DNA from: Sulfurimonas sp.
GTDB lineage: Bacteria; Campylobacterota; Campylobacteria; Campylobacterales; Sulfurimonadaceae
Length of the DNA stretch: 39,432 bases
Direction of reading: 5' to 3'
Assembly: GCF_014859695.1 (NCBI RefSeq)
Contig: NZ_JACUTS010000014.1
Coordinates: 1-39,432 of the forward strand
Below, in pieces: positions 1-7,278 of this stretch (position 1 is its first letter; each line of letters starts with the position of its first letter). Below the pieces are notes generated by a model. The model saw nothing but the letters and a program-made list of their open reading frames with translations, was not told the origin of the DNA and did no database searches. Position numbers and translations under genes: made by a program.

Positions 1-10
1 TAGCTTTTAG

Positions 11-96
11 GTATGCTAACCAATGGCATACTCCATTATAAGGGGGTTGTAGGGACCTTTGTCCCTGCCACTAAAACGGACGCGTTCGTTTTAGTG
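11..96. repeat. Cluster of three intergenic hairpins after lpxD
   Basis: Three inverted repeats follow each other in the non-coding 103 bases beyond the lpxD stop: GTATGC (11-16) with GCATAC (26-31); AGGGAC (51-56) with GTCCCT (61-66) around a 4-base loop; and CACTAAAACG (69-78) with CGTTTTAGTG (87-96), extended inward by a G-T and an A-T pair. No T-run follows any of them on either strand, so a classical Rho-independent terminator is not supported. The compact array suggests a dispersed intergenic repeat or a structured 3' end of the lpxD transcript. The window edge prevents seeing its far side. Confidence 0.5.
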
Positions 97-103
97 CGTA
101 ACA

Positions 104-1054
104 TCAGTTGTTTAACTTCGCTATCCTCACCTGAAGCCTTTTCCAATCTTTATGATTCATAAGGGGAAATCCGCTGTAAACTCCACCGCTCTCATCTATG
201 CTCTTTGTAACTCCGCTTCTTGCGCTAAAGGTAGAAAACGGTGCAATACTGAGATGATCACTAAAAGCGCTCTGCCCGCTTACAACGCAATTGCGTCCAA
301 GCTTCGTAGAGCCGCCTACTCCCGTCTGTGCCACAAAAAGAGAGTGCTCTCCGATGTCACAGTTATGCGCGATATGGATAAAATTATCAAGCTTTACGCC
401 GCGTCTGATGATTGTAGAGTTAAAAACTGCTCTGTCTATTGCGCAATTTGCGCCAATCTCTACATTATCTTCTATTATAACATTTCCGTTTTGATATATC
501 TTTATATGTTCGCCTGTTTTTGTATGAGAAAAACCAAATCCGTCAGCCCCAATGACCGTTCCTGCATGGATAATACAGTTGCTTCCAACAACACACTCTC
601 TATAGATGGTAACATTTGGATATATAAGGGTATTGTCCCCAATTGTAACATTTGTGCCTATATAAGCGCCTGCCATTACAGTGACATTTGAGCCGACTAC
701 TGCACCCTTCTCAATCCTAGCCAGAGAGTCTATATAACACTCTTCGCCTATAACCGCATCGCTAAGCTGTGACTCAATAGGTTTTTTATGAAAAAGCTTA
801 GTAGCCTCTGCCATAGAGATAGAGACATCCTCGCAAACAATATAAGAGGAGTCAAGAGGAAGATACTCTATTAATGAATTTGTTATTAAGAAGGCTTTTG
901 CTTTGGATGAGTTTAACTCGTTTGCATATTTTTTATGAACAGCAAATGCAAGTTGTGAGGGCGAAGAGAGAGAAAGCTCATTCATAGAGTCTATCTCTAC
1001 ATCTCTTCCGATAAACTCAAGTTTTAGATGTGAAGCAACATCGCTAAAAAACAC
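104..1054 (-). CDS. lpxD: UDP-3-O-(3-hydroxyacyl)glucosamine N-acyltransferase LpxD
   Basis: Third enzyme of lipid A synthesis; transfers a 3-hydroxyacyl chain from acyl carrier protein to the 2-amino group of UDP-3-O-acylglucosamine, in the cytoplasm. The 316 residues show the N-terminal uridine-binding domain (about 1-100) followed by left-handed beta-helix hexapeptide repeats (about 100-280, for example IGTNVTIGDNTLIYPNVTI). The AHN-CDIG motif puts the expected catalytic histidine at H230. Length is slightly below the E. coli enzyme. The start is GTG at 1054, five bases after the ilvH stop, with a purine-rich GAGAGA upstream. It is the last gene of ilvB-ilvH-lpxD, an order also known in Campylobacter jejuni, so it is probably expressed with branched-chain amino acid synthesis. 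Confidence 0.96.
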   Translation of the reverse strand: MFFSDVASHLKLEFIGRDVEIDSMNELSLSSPSQLAFAVHKKYANELNSSKAKAFLITNSLIEYLPLDSSYIVCEDVSISMAEATKLFHKKPIESQLSDAVIGEECYIDSLARIEKGAVVGSNVTVMAGAYIGTNVTIGDNTLIYPNVTIYRECVVGSNCIIHAGTVIGADGFGFSHTKTGEHIKIYQNGNVIIEDNVEIGANCAIDRAVFNSTIIRRGVKLDNFIHIAHNCDIGEHSLFVAQTGVGGSTKLGRNCVVSGQSAFSDHLSIAPFSTFSARSGVTKSIDESGGVYSGFPLMNHKDWKRLQVRIAKLNN

Positions 1055-1059
1055 TTAAT

Positions 1060-1533
1060 CTATCTCTCTAGTGCTACGGCACCGCTTCTTACAATCTCTT
1101 TTGGGTTGTATTTGTTGATAATTTTCAAGAAGTTATCAACCCTTTTTGGCTCATCAGCTACCATCGCTATGATAATGTTGTCTCCAACATTAACAATCTT
1201 TCCGTTATATGCACTACAAAGAGTTGCAATATCGGTAATATTTTCAGATGCAGGAAATTTTATGAGCGCCATCTCTTTTTCAACCAAGTCGGCATGTTCA
1301 TAAACCCTTAAAACAGGTATCAGTTTATGGAGCTGTTTTGTAATCTGCTCTATAACTCTAACCGAGCCTGATGTAACGATAGTCAAACGAGAGTATTTGC
1401 TTTCAGGGATAGGAGCCACAGTTAGCGACGTAATGTTATATCCGCGTCCCGAGAAAAGGTCTGTAATACGAGACAATACGCTTGCTTCATTTACAACAAT
1501 AACAGAGATAACTCTTCTTTCACTTTTCTCCAT
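1060..1533 (-). CDS. ilvH: Acetolactate synthase small (regulatory) subunit
   Basis: Regulatory subunit of acetohydroxyacid synthase, which activates the IlvB catalytic subunit and gives it valine feedback sensitivity. The 157 residues begin with an ACT domain (about 6-80: RRVISVIVVNEASVLSRITD, then GRGYNITSLTV) followed by the C-terminal ALS_ss_C domain (about 85-157). Length is normal for the family (about 160). The ATG at 1533 overlaps the ilvB stop by one base (TAATG), so translation is very likely coupled to ilvB. lpxD follows five bases downstream. Confidence 0.97.
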   Translation of the reverse strand: MEKSERRVISVIVVNEASVLSRITDLFSGRGYNITSLTVAPIPESKYSRLTIVTSGSVRVIEQITKQLHKLIPVLRVYEHADLVEKEMALIKFPASENITDIATLCSAYNGKIVNVGDNIIIAMVADEPKRVDNFLKIINKYNPKEIVRSGAVALER

Positions 1534-3230
1534 TATTTTTTCTCCTTTTTCTCTAATAGCATCATGTTGAAGAGTGAGCCACCTGATGGCACCATTGGCA
1601 TAACATTCTCAAGTCTCTCAACCACAACATCTATAAAAGTAACTATATTTTTCTCGATAGCATCTTTAAGTGCGGCGTCAAACTCATCTTTAGTCGTAAC
1701 TCTATACCCTATTCCGCCGAATGCCTCTGCAAGCTTTACGAAATCAGGCTGAACACTCAAGTCAGTCTCGCTGTGTCTCTTATCATAAAACAGCGTCTGC
1801 CACTGACGAACCATTCCAAGATAGTTGTTGTTTAGTATGATGTTGATAACTGGCAGCTTTTTCTCAACAGCCGTCATAAGCTCCTGACAATTCATAAGTA
1901 TTGAACCATCTCCCGTAATATTTATGCTTACTTTATCCGGAGATGCTGCTTTTACGCCCATGGCAGCAGGAAAACCAAAGCCCATTGTTCCAAGTCCACC
2001 AGAGCTTATCCATTGACGGGGGCGCGTAAAAGGGTAGAACTGTGCAGTCCACATCTGATGCTGTCCAACATCAGTTGATATGTTTGCATCATCTCCCAAA
2101 AGTTCGCCCACTCTTTGTATAACCCATTGCGGCTTCAATCTGTCTGTGTCTTCATGATAAGTCAGAGGATGCAGCGTATCAAAGTTTTTAATCGTATCTC
2201 TCCACGATGCATACTTGAGAGGATTGATATTGCTAGAGAGTCTTAACATCTCCTCAACAACATTTTTAACATCACCTACTATCGGGTAGTCTGCATTTAC
2301 AAGTTTTGAGATACTCGCAGGGTCGATATCAACGTGAATAACACCTGCATTTTTAGCAAACTCGGAGAGTTTTCCCGTTACACGATCATCAAATCTAGCA
2401 CCCAAACCTATAACTAAATCGGTCTCGCTCATAGCCATATTTGCGGCATATGAGCCATGCATACCTAGCATTGAGATTAAGTACTCATCATCATGACTAA
2501 GAGTGCCTCTTGCCATAAATGTCTCAACGGCAGGAATTCCGGTTGCGTGAACCAAATCTCTTACTTCATAAGCCGCATTCGAGTTTATAATACCTCCGCC
2601 TAGATAAAAGAGAGGTCTTTTTGCTTTTGCAATTGCCTCCATAGCCTTTTTAATCTGACGAGGATTTCCCTTTGTATGAGGCTTGTAGGTCTCTAAATCC
2701 AGCTCAATCGAGTAGTCAAAGTTTGCTATCTGAGCAGTTACATCTTTTGGAATATCAACATGAACAGGACCCGGACGACCGCTAGAAGCGATATAAAAAG
2801 CCTCTTTTAGTATACGCGCCAAATCCTTAGCATCTGTGACAAGATAGTTATGCTTCGTACATGAGCGACTTATTCCAACAGCATCAATCTCCTGAAATGC
2901 ATCTGTACCGATAAGGCTCATAGGAACCTGACCGCTTATTACTACTATTGGAATAGAATCCATATATGCATCAGCAAGTCCTGTTACTGCATTTGTAAAA
3001 CCGGGACCGCTTGTAATCATTGCAACACCGACTTTTCCGCTGGCTTTAGAGTACCCTTCTGCAGCATGGACGGCAGCCTGCTCATGTCTAGTCAAAATAT
3101 GTTCAAATTTATCTTGCTTATAAATCTCATCATAGATATTCATAATTGCTCCGCCGGGATAGCCAAAAACCGTATCTACCCCCTCTGCAATTAAAGCTTC
3201 AATGACCATCTGCGCGCCGCTTATCTGCAT
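1533..3230 (-). CDS. ilvB: Acetolactate synthase large (catalytic) subunit
   Basis: Thiamine-diphosphate enzyme that condenses two pyruvates to acetolactate, or pyruvate with 2-oxobutyrate, the first common step of valine, leucine and isoleucine synthesis. From the chosen start it has 565 residues. The catalytic glutamate lies in LTRHEQAAVHAAEGY (E50), and the ThDP/Mg motif runs from GDGSILMN to NNNYLGMVRQWQ near residues 440-475. The frame stays open to 3260, but the ATG at 3230 has the strong site CAGGAGA five bases before it and the usual family N-terminus (MQISGAQMVIEAL), so the first ten codons of the longer frame were dropped. First gene of ilvB-ilvH-lpxD. ilvA, which supplies 2-oxobutyrate, lies about 5 kb away. 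Confidence 0.97.
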   Translation of the reverse strand: MQISGAQMVIEALIAEGVDTVFGYPGGAIMNIYDEIYKQDKFEHILTRHEQAAVHAAEGYSKASGKVGVAMITSGPGFTNAVTGLADAYMDSIPIVVISGQVPMSLIGTDAFQEIDAVGISRSCTKHNYLVTDAKDLARILKEAFYIASSGRPGPVHVDIPKDVTAQIANFDYSIELDLETYKPHTKGNPRQIKKAMEAIAKAKRPLFYLGGGIINSNAAYEVRDLVHATGIPAVETFMARGTLSHDDEYLISMLGMHGSYAANMAMSETDLVIGLGARFDDRVTGKLSEFAKNAGVIHVDIDPASISKLVNADYPIVGDVKNVVEEMLRLSSNINPLKYASWRDTIKNFDTLHPLTYHEDTDRLKPQWVIQRVGELLGDDANISTDVGQHQMWTAQFYPFTRPRQWISSGGLGTMGFGFPAAMGVKAASPDKVSINITGDGSILMNCQELMTAVEKKLPVINIILNNNYLGMVRQWQTLFYDKRHSETDLSVQPDFVKLAEAFGGIGYRVTTKDEFDAALKDAIEKNIVTFIDVVVERLENVMPMVPSGGSLFNMMLLEKKEKK

Positions 3231-3259
3231 AAAAGTCTCCTGTATTAAAAAATTCGCCA

Positions 3260-3265
3260 ATTATA
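3260..3265 (-). promoter_or_regulatory. Probable -10 box of the ilvB-ilvH-lpxD operon
   Basis: On the minus strand TATAAT is read from 3265 to 3260, about 30 bases before the ilvB ATG at 3230. It lies in an AT-rich stretch with no clear -35, which is normal for the main sigma factor of Campylobacterota. The implied leader is only about 20-25 bases, too short for an attenuator or riboswitch. Confidence 0.55.
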
Positions 3266-3342
3266 TATAAAATGAGCTATATCAGAGTTTAAATCTGTAA
3301 CATAAAAAAATCACACAGCATTTTGTTTCTCTATTTTTATTT

Positions 3343-3361
3343 TGTGATAAAATAATAACAA
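3343..3361 (+). promoter_or_regulatory. 19-bp repeated site, copy 1 (upstream of porin)
   Basis: TGTGATAAAATAATAACAA occurs here and again, identically, at 5009-5027 upstream of the small exported peptide gene. The first 18 bases form an imperfect dyad (six of nine symmetric positions pair: TGT-n-AT-n-A against T-n-AT-n-ACA), as expected for a site bound by a dimeric regulator. It lies about 90 bases upstream of the predicted porin transcription start. The regulator is unknown. Confidence 0.45.
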
Positions 3362-3433
3362 AATTAACATCTTAAAACAAAAATGTAAAGATATTGTAAA
3401 GACTTTGTCAAATAAAAATTGACACTATGCTTT

Positions 3434-3439
3434 TATAAT
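3434..3439 (+). promoter_or_regulatory. Probable -10 box of the porin gene
   Basis: TATAAT lies 30 bases before the porin ATG, giving a leader of about 24 bases. TTGACA at 3419-3424 is too close (9 bases) to serve as its -35. The 209-base gap upstream is AT-rich with A/T tracts, the usual form of strong promoters in this phylum. It also holds the 19-bp site at 3343-3361 and a looser TGTAA/TCACA dyad at 3296-3315. Confidence 0.5.
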
Positions 3440-3469
3440 TTTAACATCTAAACAATAAAAGGAATTGGG

Positions 3470-4720
3470 ATGAGAATATCAAAAACAACAGCTCCGTTTC
3501 TAGCTTTACTGCTAGCGGCGTCGGCATATGGGGTAGAAAACGTAAAGGTAAGTGGAGGTGCAAAGTATTGGTACCAAACAACTGCCGTAGAAAACGCTTC
3601 TAACAATGATATGTTCCAGCAAAAAACAAGCGTTGGGGTTGCTGCTGTTGAATTGGGAGTAAGTGCTGATCTTTATGATGGCTTAAAGGGGAAAGCAAGC
3701 GTTATAGGAGTTGACAGCCTTGGACTTGAGCAGAGTTTTGTAAAAGATATCTCATCTGCCGGTGCAGGATGGGAAAGTGACAACGGTTACTACAGAACAC
3801 AAATCTGGGTAAGCGAGGCAAACCTTGATTATAAAATATCAAATACATCTGTAATTGTAGGTCGTCAAGCGCTTAATACGCCACTACTCTTTACAGAGAG
3901 ATGGAATGCTTCATATAATACATTTGATGCCGCAGTGGTTATGAACAGCGATATTCCATATACAACACTTGTCGCTGGATATGTTCATCAGCACAATGGT
4001 GGAGCTGTTAGAGGCGCAAACAACAATACTCTTACAAATTTCCCAAGTACAACTATGCATAATGGAAGCTACTACGGTTTTGGAAGTACCTATAATGGTA
4101 CATCGGTGACAGACGGTGATAAAAGAGTATACGCATTCGGCGCAATAATAAAGCCTCCTGTTGAGAACTTAGCGGTAAATCTATGGTACTACAACGTAAA
4201 CTCTTTATTTACCGCATACTGGGCAGATGCAGAATACAAAAAATCAGGACTTTTTTTCGGAATTCAAAATGCGGGGATAAATTTAACAAATTCAAGTGTT
4301 GATGATGCTATGGTTACAGCTGCAAAAGTCGGATATAGTGCCGGAAAGTTCAGTGCAGACGTCTCCCTTTCTACAACTGCAACGGGTGAAACTGGTACAG
4401 CGACAATTGCAAATGCTGCAACAGGCGACAAATCTAAAGTATATACGCAGTCTGTATTTCAAGATGGTGCATTTGTTGGAGCGCGTAACACAGATGCTGT
4501 AAGAGCTGCGGCAAGTTACCAGTTTGAAGGGTTAAAGCTTACGGCTTCACTTCAAAATATAGATCAGACTTCAAGCGAAGGAACGGAATTTGACCTCATT
4601 GCATCTGCAAAAGTGGGCAAGTATGTAAATTTAACGGGGATATATGTTCATCAAGATATTGATGCAGCAACAGACAAAAAAGTTGACGCTATCCGTCTAA
4701 TTGCTGCTGTTAAGTTTTAG
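3470..4720 (+). CDS. Outer-membrane porin (OprD/Opr-like beta-barrel)
   Basis: Predicted major-type porin of 416 residues. The N-terminus is a Sec signal peptide (MRISKTTAPFLALLLAASAYG, cleavage expected near residue 21). The mature part alternates polar and hydrophobic residues as in transmembrane beta-strands, and the chain ends in AAVKF, whose terminal phenylalanine is the usual signal for BAM insertion. The segment IVGRQALNTPL and the stretch after it resemble the OprD-type porins of Sulfurimonas and relatives. The start is supported by AAAGGAATTGGG before the ATG. The gene stands alone with its own promoter region, and a converging 44-residue exported peptide gene follows. Substrate specificity cannot be read from the sequence. 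Confidence 0.85.
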   Translation: MRISKTTAPFLALLLAASAYGVENVKVSGGAKYWYQTTAVENASNNDMFQQKTSVGVAAVELGVSADLYDGLKGKASVIGVDSLGLEQSFVKDISSAGAGWESDNGYYRTQIWVSEANLDYKISNTSVIVGRQALNTPLLFTERWNASYNTFDAAVVMNSDIPYTTLVAGYVHQHNGGAVRGANNNTLTNFPSTTMHNGSYYGFGSTYNGTSVTDGDKRVYAFGAIIKPPVENLAVNLWYYNVNSLFTAYWADAEYKKSGLFFGIQNAGINLTNSSVDDAMVTAAKVGYSAGKFSADVSLSTTATGETGTATIANAATGDKSKVYTQSVFQDGAFVGARNTDAVRAAASYQFEGLKLTASLQNIDQTSSEGTEFDLIASAKVGKYVNLTGIYVHQDIDAATDKKVDAIRLIAAVKF

Positions 4721-4735
4721 GAAAAATCATGTTCT

Positions 4736-4789
4736 ATGCTCTGACTCTAAAAGTTTCTCTCCTACAATCAACTTAAAGAGTCGTAGCAT
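4736..4789. other. Long-loop inverted repeat between convergent genes
   Basis: ATGCTCTGACTCT (4736-4748) pairs with AGAGTCGTAGCAT (4777-4789) at 11 of 13 positions around a 28-base loop. It lies between the stops of the porin (4720) and the converging small peptide gene (4802), where a bidirectional transcription end would be expected. There is no T-run, so a terminator role is only possible. Confidence 0.3.
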
Positions 4790-4801
4790 ATGCAAATCTT
4801 G

Positions 4802-4936
4802 TTAGTACAAGATACCTTTATCGGGGTGAGGTTGCTCACCTCTGATAACCGACTTGTCATCACTGGCAGTTTGAGTTGCACTTAGGGCAATAGCCATACT
4901 CATCATCACAAAAATCATAGAAACAACTTTTTTCAT
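4802..4936 (-). CDS. 44-residue exported peptide, function unknown
   Basis: A short gene that is easily missed because of its length. ATG at 4936 is preceded by a near-perfect ribosome site (AAAGGAG, 7 bases before the start) and the frame runs to TAA at 4802. The first 20 residues (MKKVVSMIFVMMSMAIALSA) form a classical Sec signal peptide with a likely cut after ALSA. The mature peptide would be about 24 residues, polar, ending in GEQPHPDKGILY, without cysteines or a lipobox. A possible -10 (TATATA, 4973-4968) gives a leader of about 25 bases. The gene converges on the porin and shares with it an exact 19-bp upstream sequence. No family is recognised; it could be a periplasmic or secreted micro-protein. 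Confidence 0.68.
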   Translation of the reverse strand: MKKVVSMIFVMMSMAIALSATQTASDDKSVIRGEQPHPDKGILY

Positions 4937-5147
4937 AGGTGAACTCCTTTATCATAAAATTTGCACTTATATAATCAATCATGGTATGAAGATGATTAAA
5001 AATACAAATGTGATAAAATAATAACAAGTTAAAGAGTATTTTTGTCCCCTTTAGCCAATAAATTAAAAAAACTTATTCAACTTGTTCAAATCGTAACACT
5101 TTTTATTATAAGCTTCCTTATAACTATTTATAATATTGTTGTTTTAT
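4937..5147. other. AT-rich intergenic region upstream of the peptide gene
   Basis: This stretch holds the ribosome site and possible promoter of the 44-residue peptide gene and the second 19-bp site at 5009-5027. Bases 5028-5147 are AT-rich, end at the stop of the WD40 gene, and show no gene or clear hairpin. The whole gap between porin and WD40 gene (4721-5147) is otherwise accounted for by the inverted repeat and the peptide gene. Confidence 0.5.
5009..5027 (+). promoter_or_regulatory. 19-bp repeated site, copy 2 (upstream of peptide gene)
   Basis: Exact second copy of TGTGATAAAATAATAACAA. It lies 73-91 bases upstream of the peptide gene start and is inverted relative to that gene, whereas copy 1 is in the same orientation as the porin. 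An orientation-independent site fits an operator better than a promoter core. Confidence 0.45.
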
Positions 5148-7271
5148 TCACAAGATTGAATTAACTATCATAGATGGTCTCCAGCTCTGGGTAGAGCCTT
5201 GTTTTTGTGAGTTGATATTTATTTTACTCTCAGAAAACTTTACTTTAAAATCCTCAAAATAGCCCTCTATACGCTTAGTTAAGCCGTAGTAGAGTATGTA
5301 GTTTTTTATCCCGTTTTCTATACTTTTTTGATCTCTCTCTTCATCAAGAGCTCTGTAAAGTTGAGTAACATGAGCTTTTGAAAAAACATCTGCTATCTCT
5401 TGGCTTTTTGATTTTATATTCATATACTTTGCCAAAACTCTCTTTGCTCCCTCTATGTCAGCATAAAGGGCAAGATAGCCGGCTTTTTCGAGATCTTCTT
5501 CCCACTGTGCCTGGAGCATTTTTCCATTATTACTCTCTTTTAAATCCTCAAACTCATCCATAATAGTATACGCAAGAGTGCTGTCTCCATCTTTTAGAGC
5601 AGTGAAAAACTTTCTCTCTGCCTCTATTTTCTCTATACTCTCCTTCGCTTCATCCCTAAAGTCATCAAAATCGAGCAAAACACGAAAAATTTTAAGAGCT
5701 GAATTTGCATCACTGTTTCCAAGCATCACCTGTGCTTTTATATAGAGATTGTCGGAGTAGTTTACAAGAGCTCTATATTCCGGATACTCTTTTAAAACCT
5801 CCGCCTGCTTTAGGATTTCAAAAGCAAGTTTAAATTTTCTTTGAGTAATTGCTTCTTTAAATCTTTTATACGCATTTATATTTTGTGTAAGTTCTTGAAT
5901 CAGAAGCGTTTTTTCACTTATTCCTCTGTACGGAGCCAATATCTCCTGAACTTTGTGGCTCAATTTCTGCTCAAGCATATACTTTTTTGCAAGAGCAAAA
6001 TCCTTCTCCCACTCAGCCTCCATCGACTTGTAAACCTTCGTCTCTTTGTAAAGCGGATGAAGATTTACCAGAGCGTATGCAAGAGAGAGCTTGTTTGCTT
6101 TTACATATGCGAGGAACTTCTCATACTCAGAGTACTCAGACATAAGCTTTTGCATCTGCTGTTTTTTAGATGCAATACCCAAAAAATCTTTAAACAGCCC
6201 CTCTGCCTTGGCTTTTTCGCAGTTTTCTAAAAGCAGTTTTGCTCTTTGGATTGTTTTCTCCCAAAGCATCTCAAATGTTTTGTATGGTTTTGTATATACC
6301 AAAAGCGGATTCTCTTTTATGCAGCTTGAGAGATTGGCATACTTTTTTTGCTCAAACAGTTCTCGCAAATGCCCCTCTTGCTCAAAAATATCGTAAACAA
6401 GAAGCTCGCCGTTTGCGCTTGCTACTATCAGCTCTTCTCTCTTCTCATTAAAGCTTAAAGAGGTAATTGCATCGGGGAGTTTTATATACTTTTTTGAGAT
6501 CTGTTCATAATTTGCTAAATCATATACAAGAATATATCCGAGTTTTGTACCTAAAAAAAGAAACCTACTCTTGCTTGCCTCGCAGAGAGATATAACCTCG
6601 TCATGTATGCCTTTTAACCTTGCAATAACTTTTGCGCTCTTTGCATCCCAGACTATTGCGCCGCTCTTTTTATCGAGACTAAAAAGCCTTCCATCCCCTA
6701 GAAAATGAAGCTTTAGCACGGGAGAGGAGTGGGCTTTTAACTTGCCTTGCGGAGTCATCATAGCCAAATTGTATAGGGAGATGTTTTTATCGTAACCGGA
6801 AGTTGCCACCCACTTACCATCCTCTGTAAATGCTATGTCGGTTGCAAAATCTTTATGCGGCGGAAGCGTAAAAGCAAGCTGGGTGCTCTTTATATCAATG
6901 GCGTATATTATGCCGTCATCACCGCATGAAAACATATATTTTCCATTCGGGTCGATTGCGACACATGAGACCTCGCCCTGATGTCTATCCATCGTAGTAA
7001 GAAGTTTTTTTCCTTTTGTCTCAAAGAGCATAGATTTTTTACACTCTTTGTCAATTAAAGCAAAATATTCTCCATCCGGAGTAAACGAAACTACCTTTGA
7101 GCCCTGTCTTGTATGCACAACATCGACTTTTAGTTCATCCTTGAGACTTAAACTCTCTATATCCAAATACCTTATAGTTGTACGCGCATCAACCGCCAAA
7201 AGCGTTTTAGCATCCAAGATTTGTGTATATATTATCGCTTCGCTAAAACTACTTTTTTTTATTGGTTTCAT
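5148..7271 (-). CDS. WD40-repeat protein with C-terminal helical repeats
   Basis: A 707-residue protein without signal peptide or membrane segment, so probably cytoplasmic. Residues about 10-300 contain at least six WD40-like blades (for example HQGEVSCVAIDPNGKYMFSC then GDDGIIYAIDI; HKDFATDIAFTEDGKWVATS then GYDKNISLYNL; HSSPVLKLHFLGDGRLFSL), predicted to fold as a beta-propeller. Residues about 310-690 are helical, with repeated short units rich in A, L, Y and K that resemble TPR-like repeats. This architecture suggests a scaffold for protein complexes, but no function can be assigned. The ATG at 7271 is seven bases after the ilvA stop, so it is probably cotranscribed with ilvA and the CoA-binding gene. 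It is the last gene of that group. Confidence 0.8.
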   Translation of the reverse strand: MKPIKKSSFSEAIIYTQILDAKTLLAVDARTTIRYLDIESLSLKDELKVDVVHTRQGSKVVSFTPDGEYFALIDKECKKSMLFETKGKKLLTTMDRHQGEVSCVAIDPNGKYMFSCGDDGIIYAIDIKSTQLAFTLPPHKDFATDIAFTEDGKWVATSGYDKNISLYNLAMMTPQGKLKAHSSPVLKLHFLGDGRLFSLDKKSGAIVWDAKSAKVIARLKGIHDEVISLCEASKSRFLFLGTKLGYILVYDLANYEQISKKYIKLPDAITSLSFNEKREELIVASANGELLVYDIFEQEGHLRELFEQKKYANLSSCIKENPLLVYTKPYKTFEMLWEKTIQRAKLLLENCEKAKAEGLFKDFLGIASKKQQMQKLMSEYSEYEKFLAYVKANKLSLAYALVNLHPLYKETKVYKSMEAEWEKDFALAKKYMLEQKLSHKVQEILAPYRGISEKTLLIQELTQNINAYKRFKEAITQRKFKLAFEILKQAEVLKEYPEYRALVNYSDNLYIKAQVMLGNSDANSALKIFRVLLDFDDFRDEAKESIEKIEAERKFFTALKDGDSTLAYTIMDEFEDLKESNNGKMLQAQWEEDLEKAGYLALYADIEGAKRVLAKYMNIKSKSQEIADVFSKAHVTQLYRALDEERDQKSIENGIKNYILYYGLTKRIEGYFEDFKVKFSESKININSQKQGSTQSWRPSMIVNSIL

Positions 7272-7278
7272 TCTAGGC

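Noticed and set aside
152-691. 179-codon plus-strand frame opposite lpxD
   Set aside because: Shadow of lpxD; no family features, no ribosome site.
3231-3260. Longer N-terminus for IlvB
   Set aside because: The ten extra codons cover the ribosome site and -10 region of the ATG at 3230, which gives the family's normal start.
3231-3300. Leader-peptide attenuator for ilvB
   Set aside because: Leader of about 20-25 bases after the predicted -10 is too short; no Leu/Val/Ile-rich short frame or competing hairpins seen.
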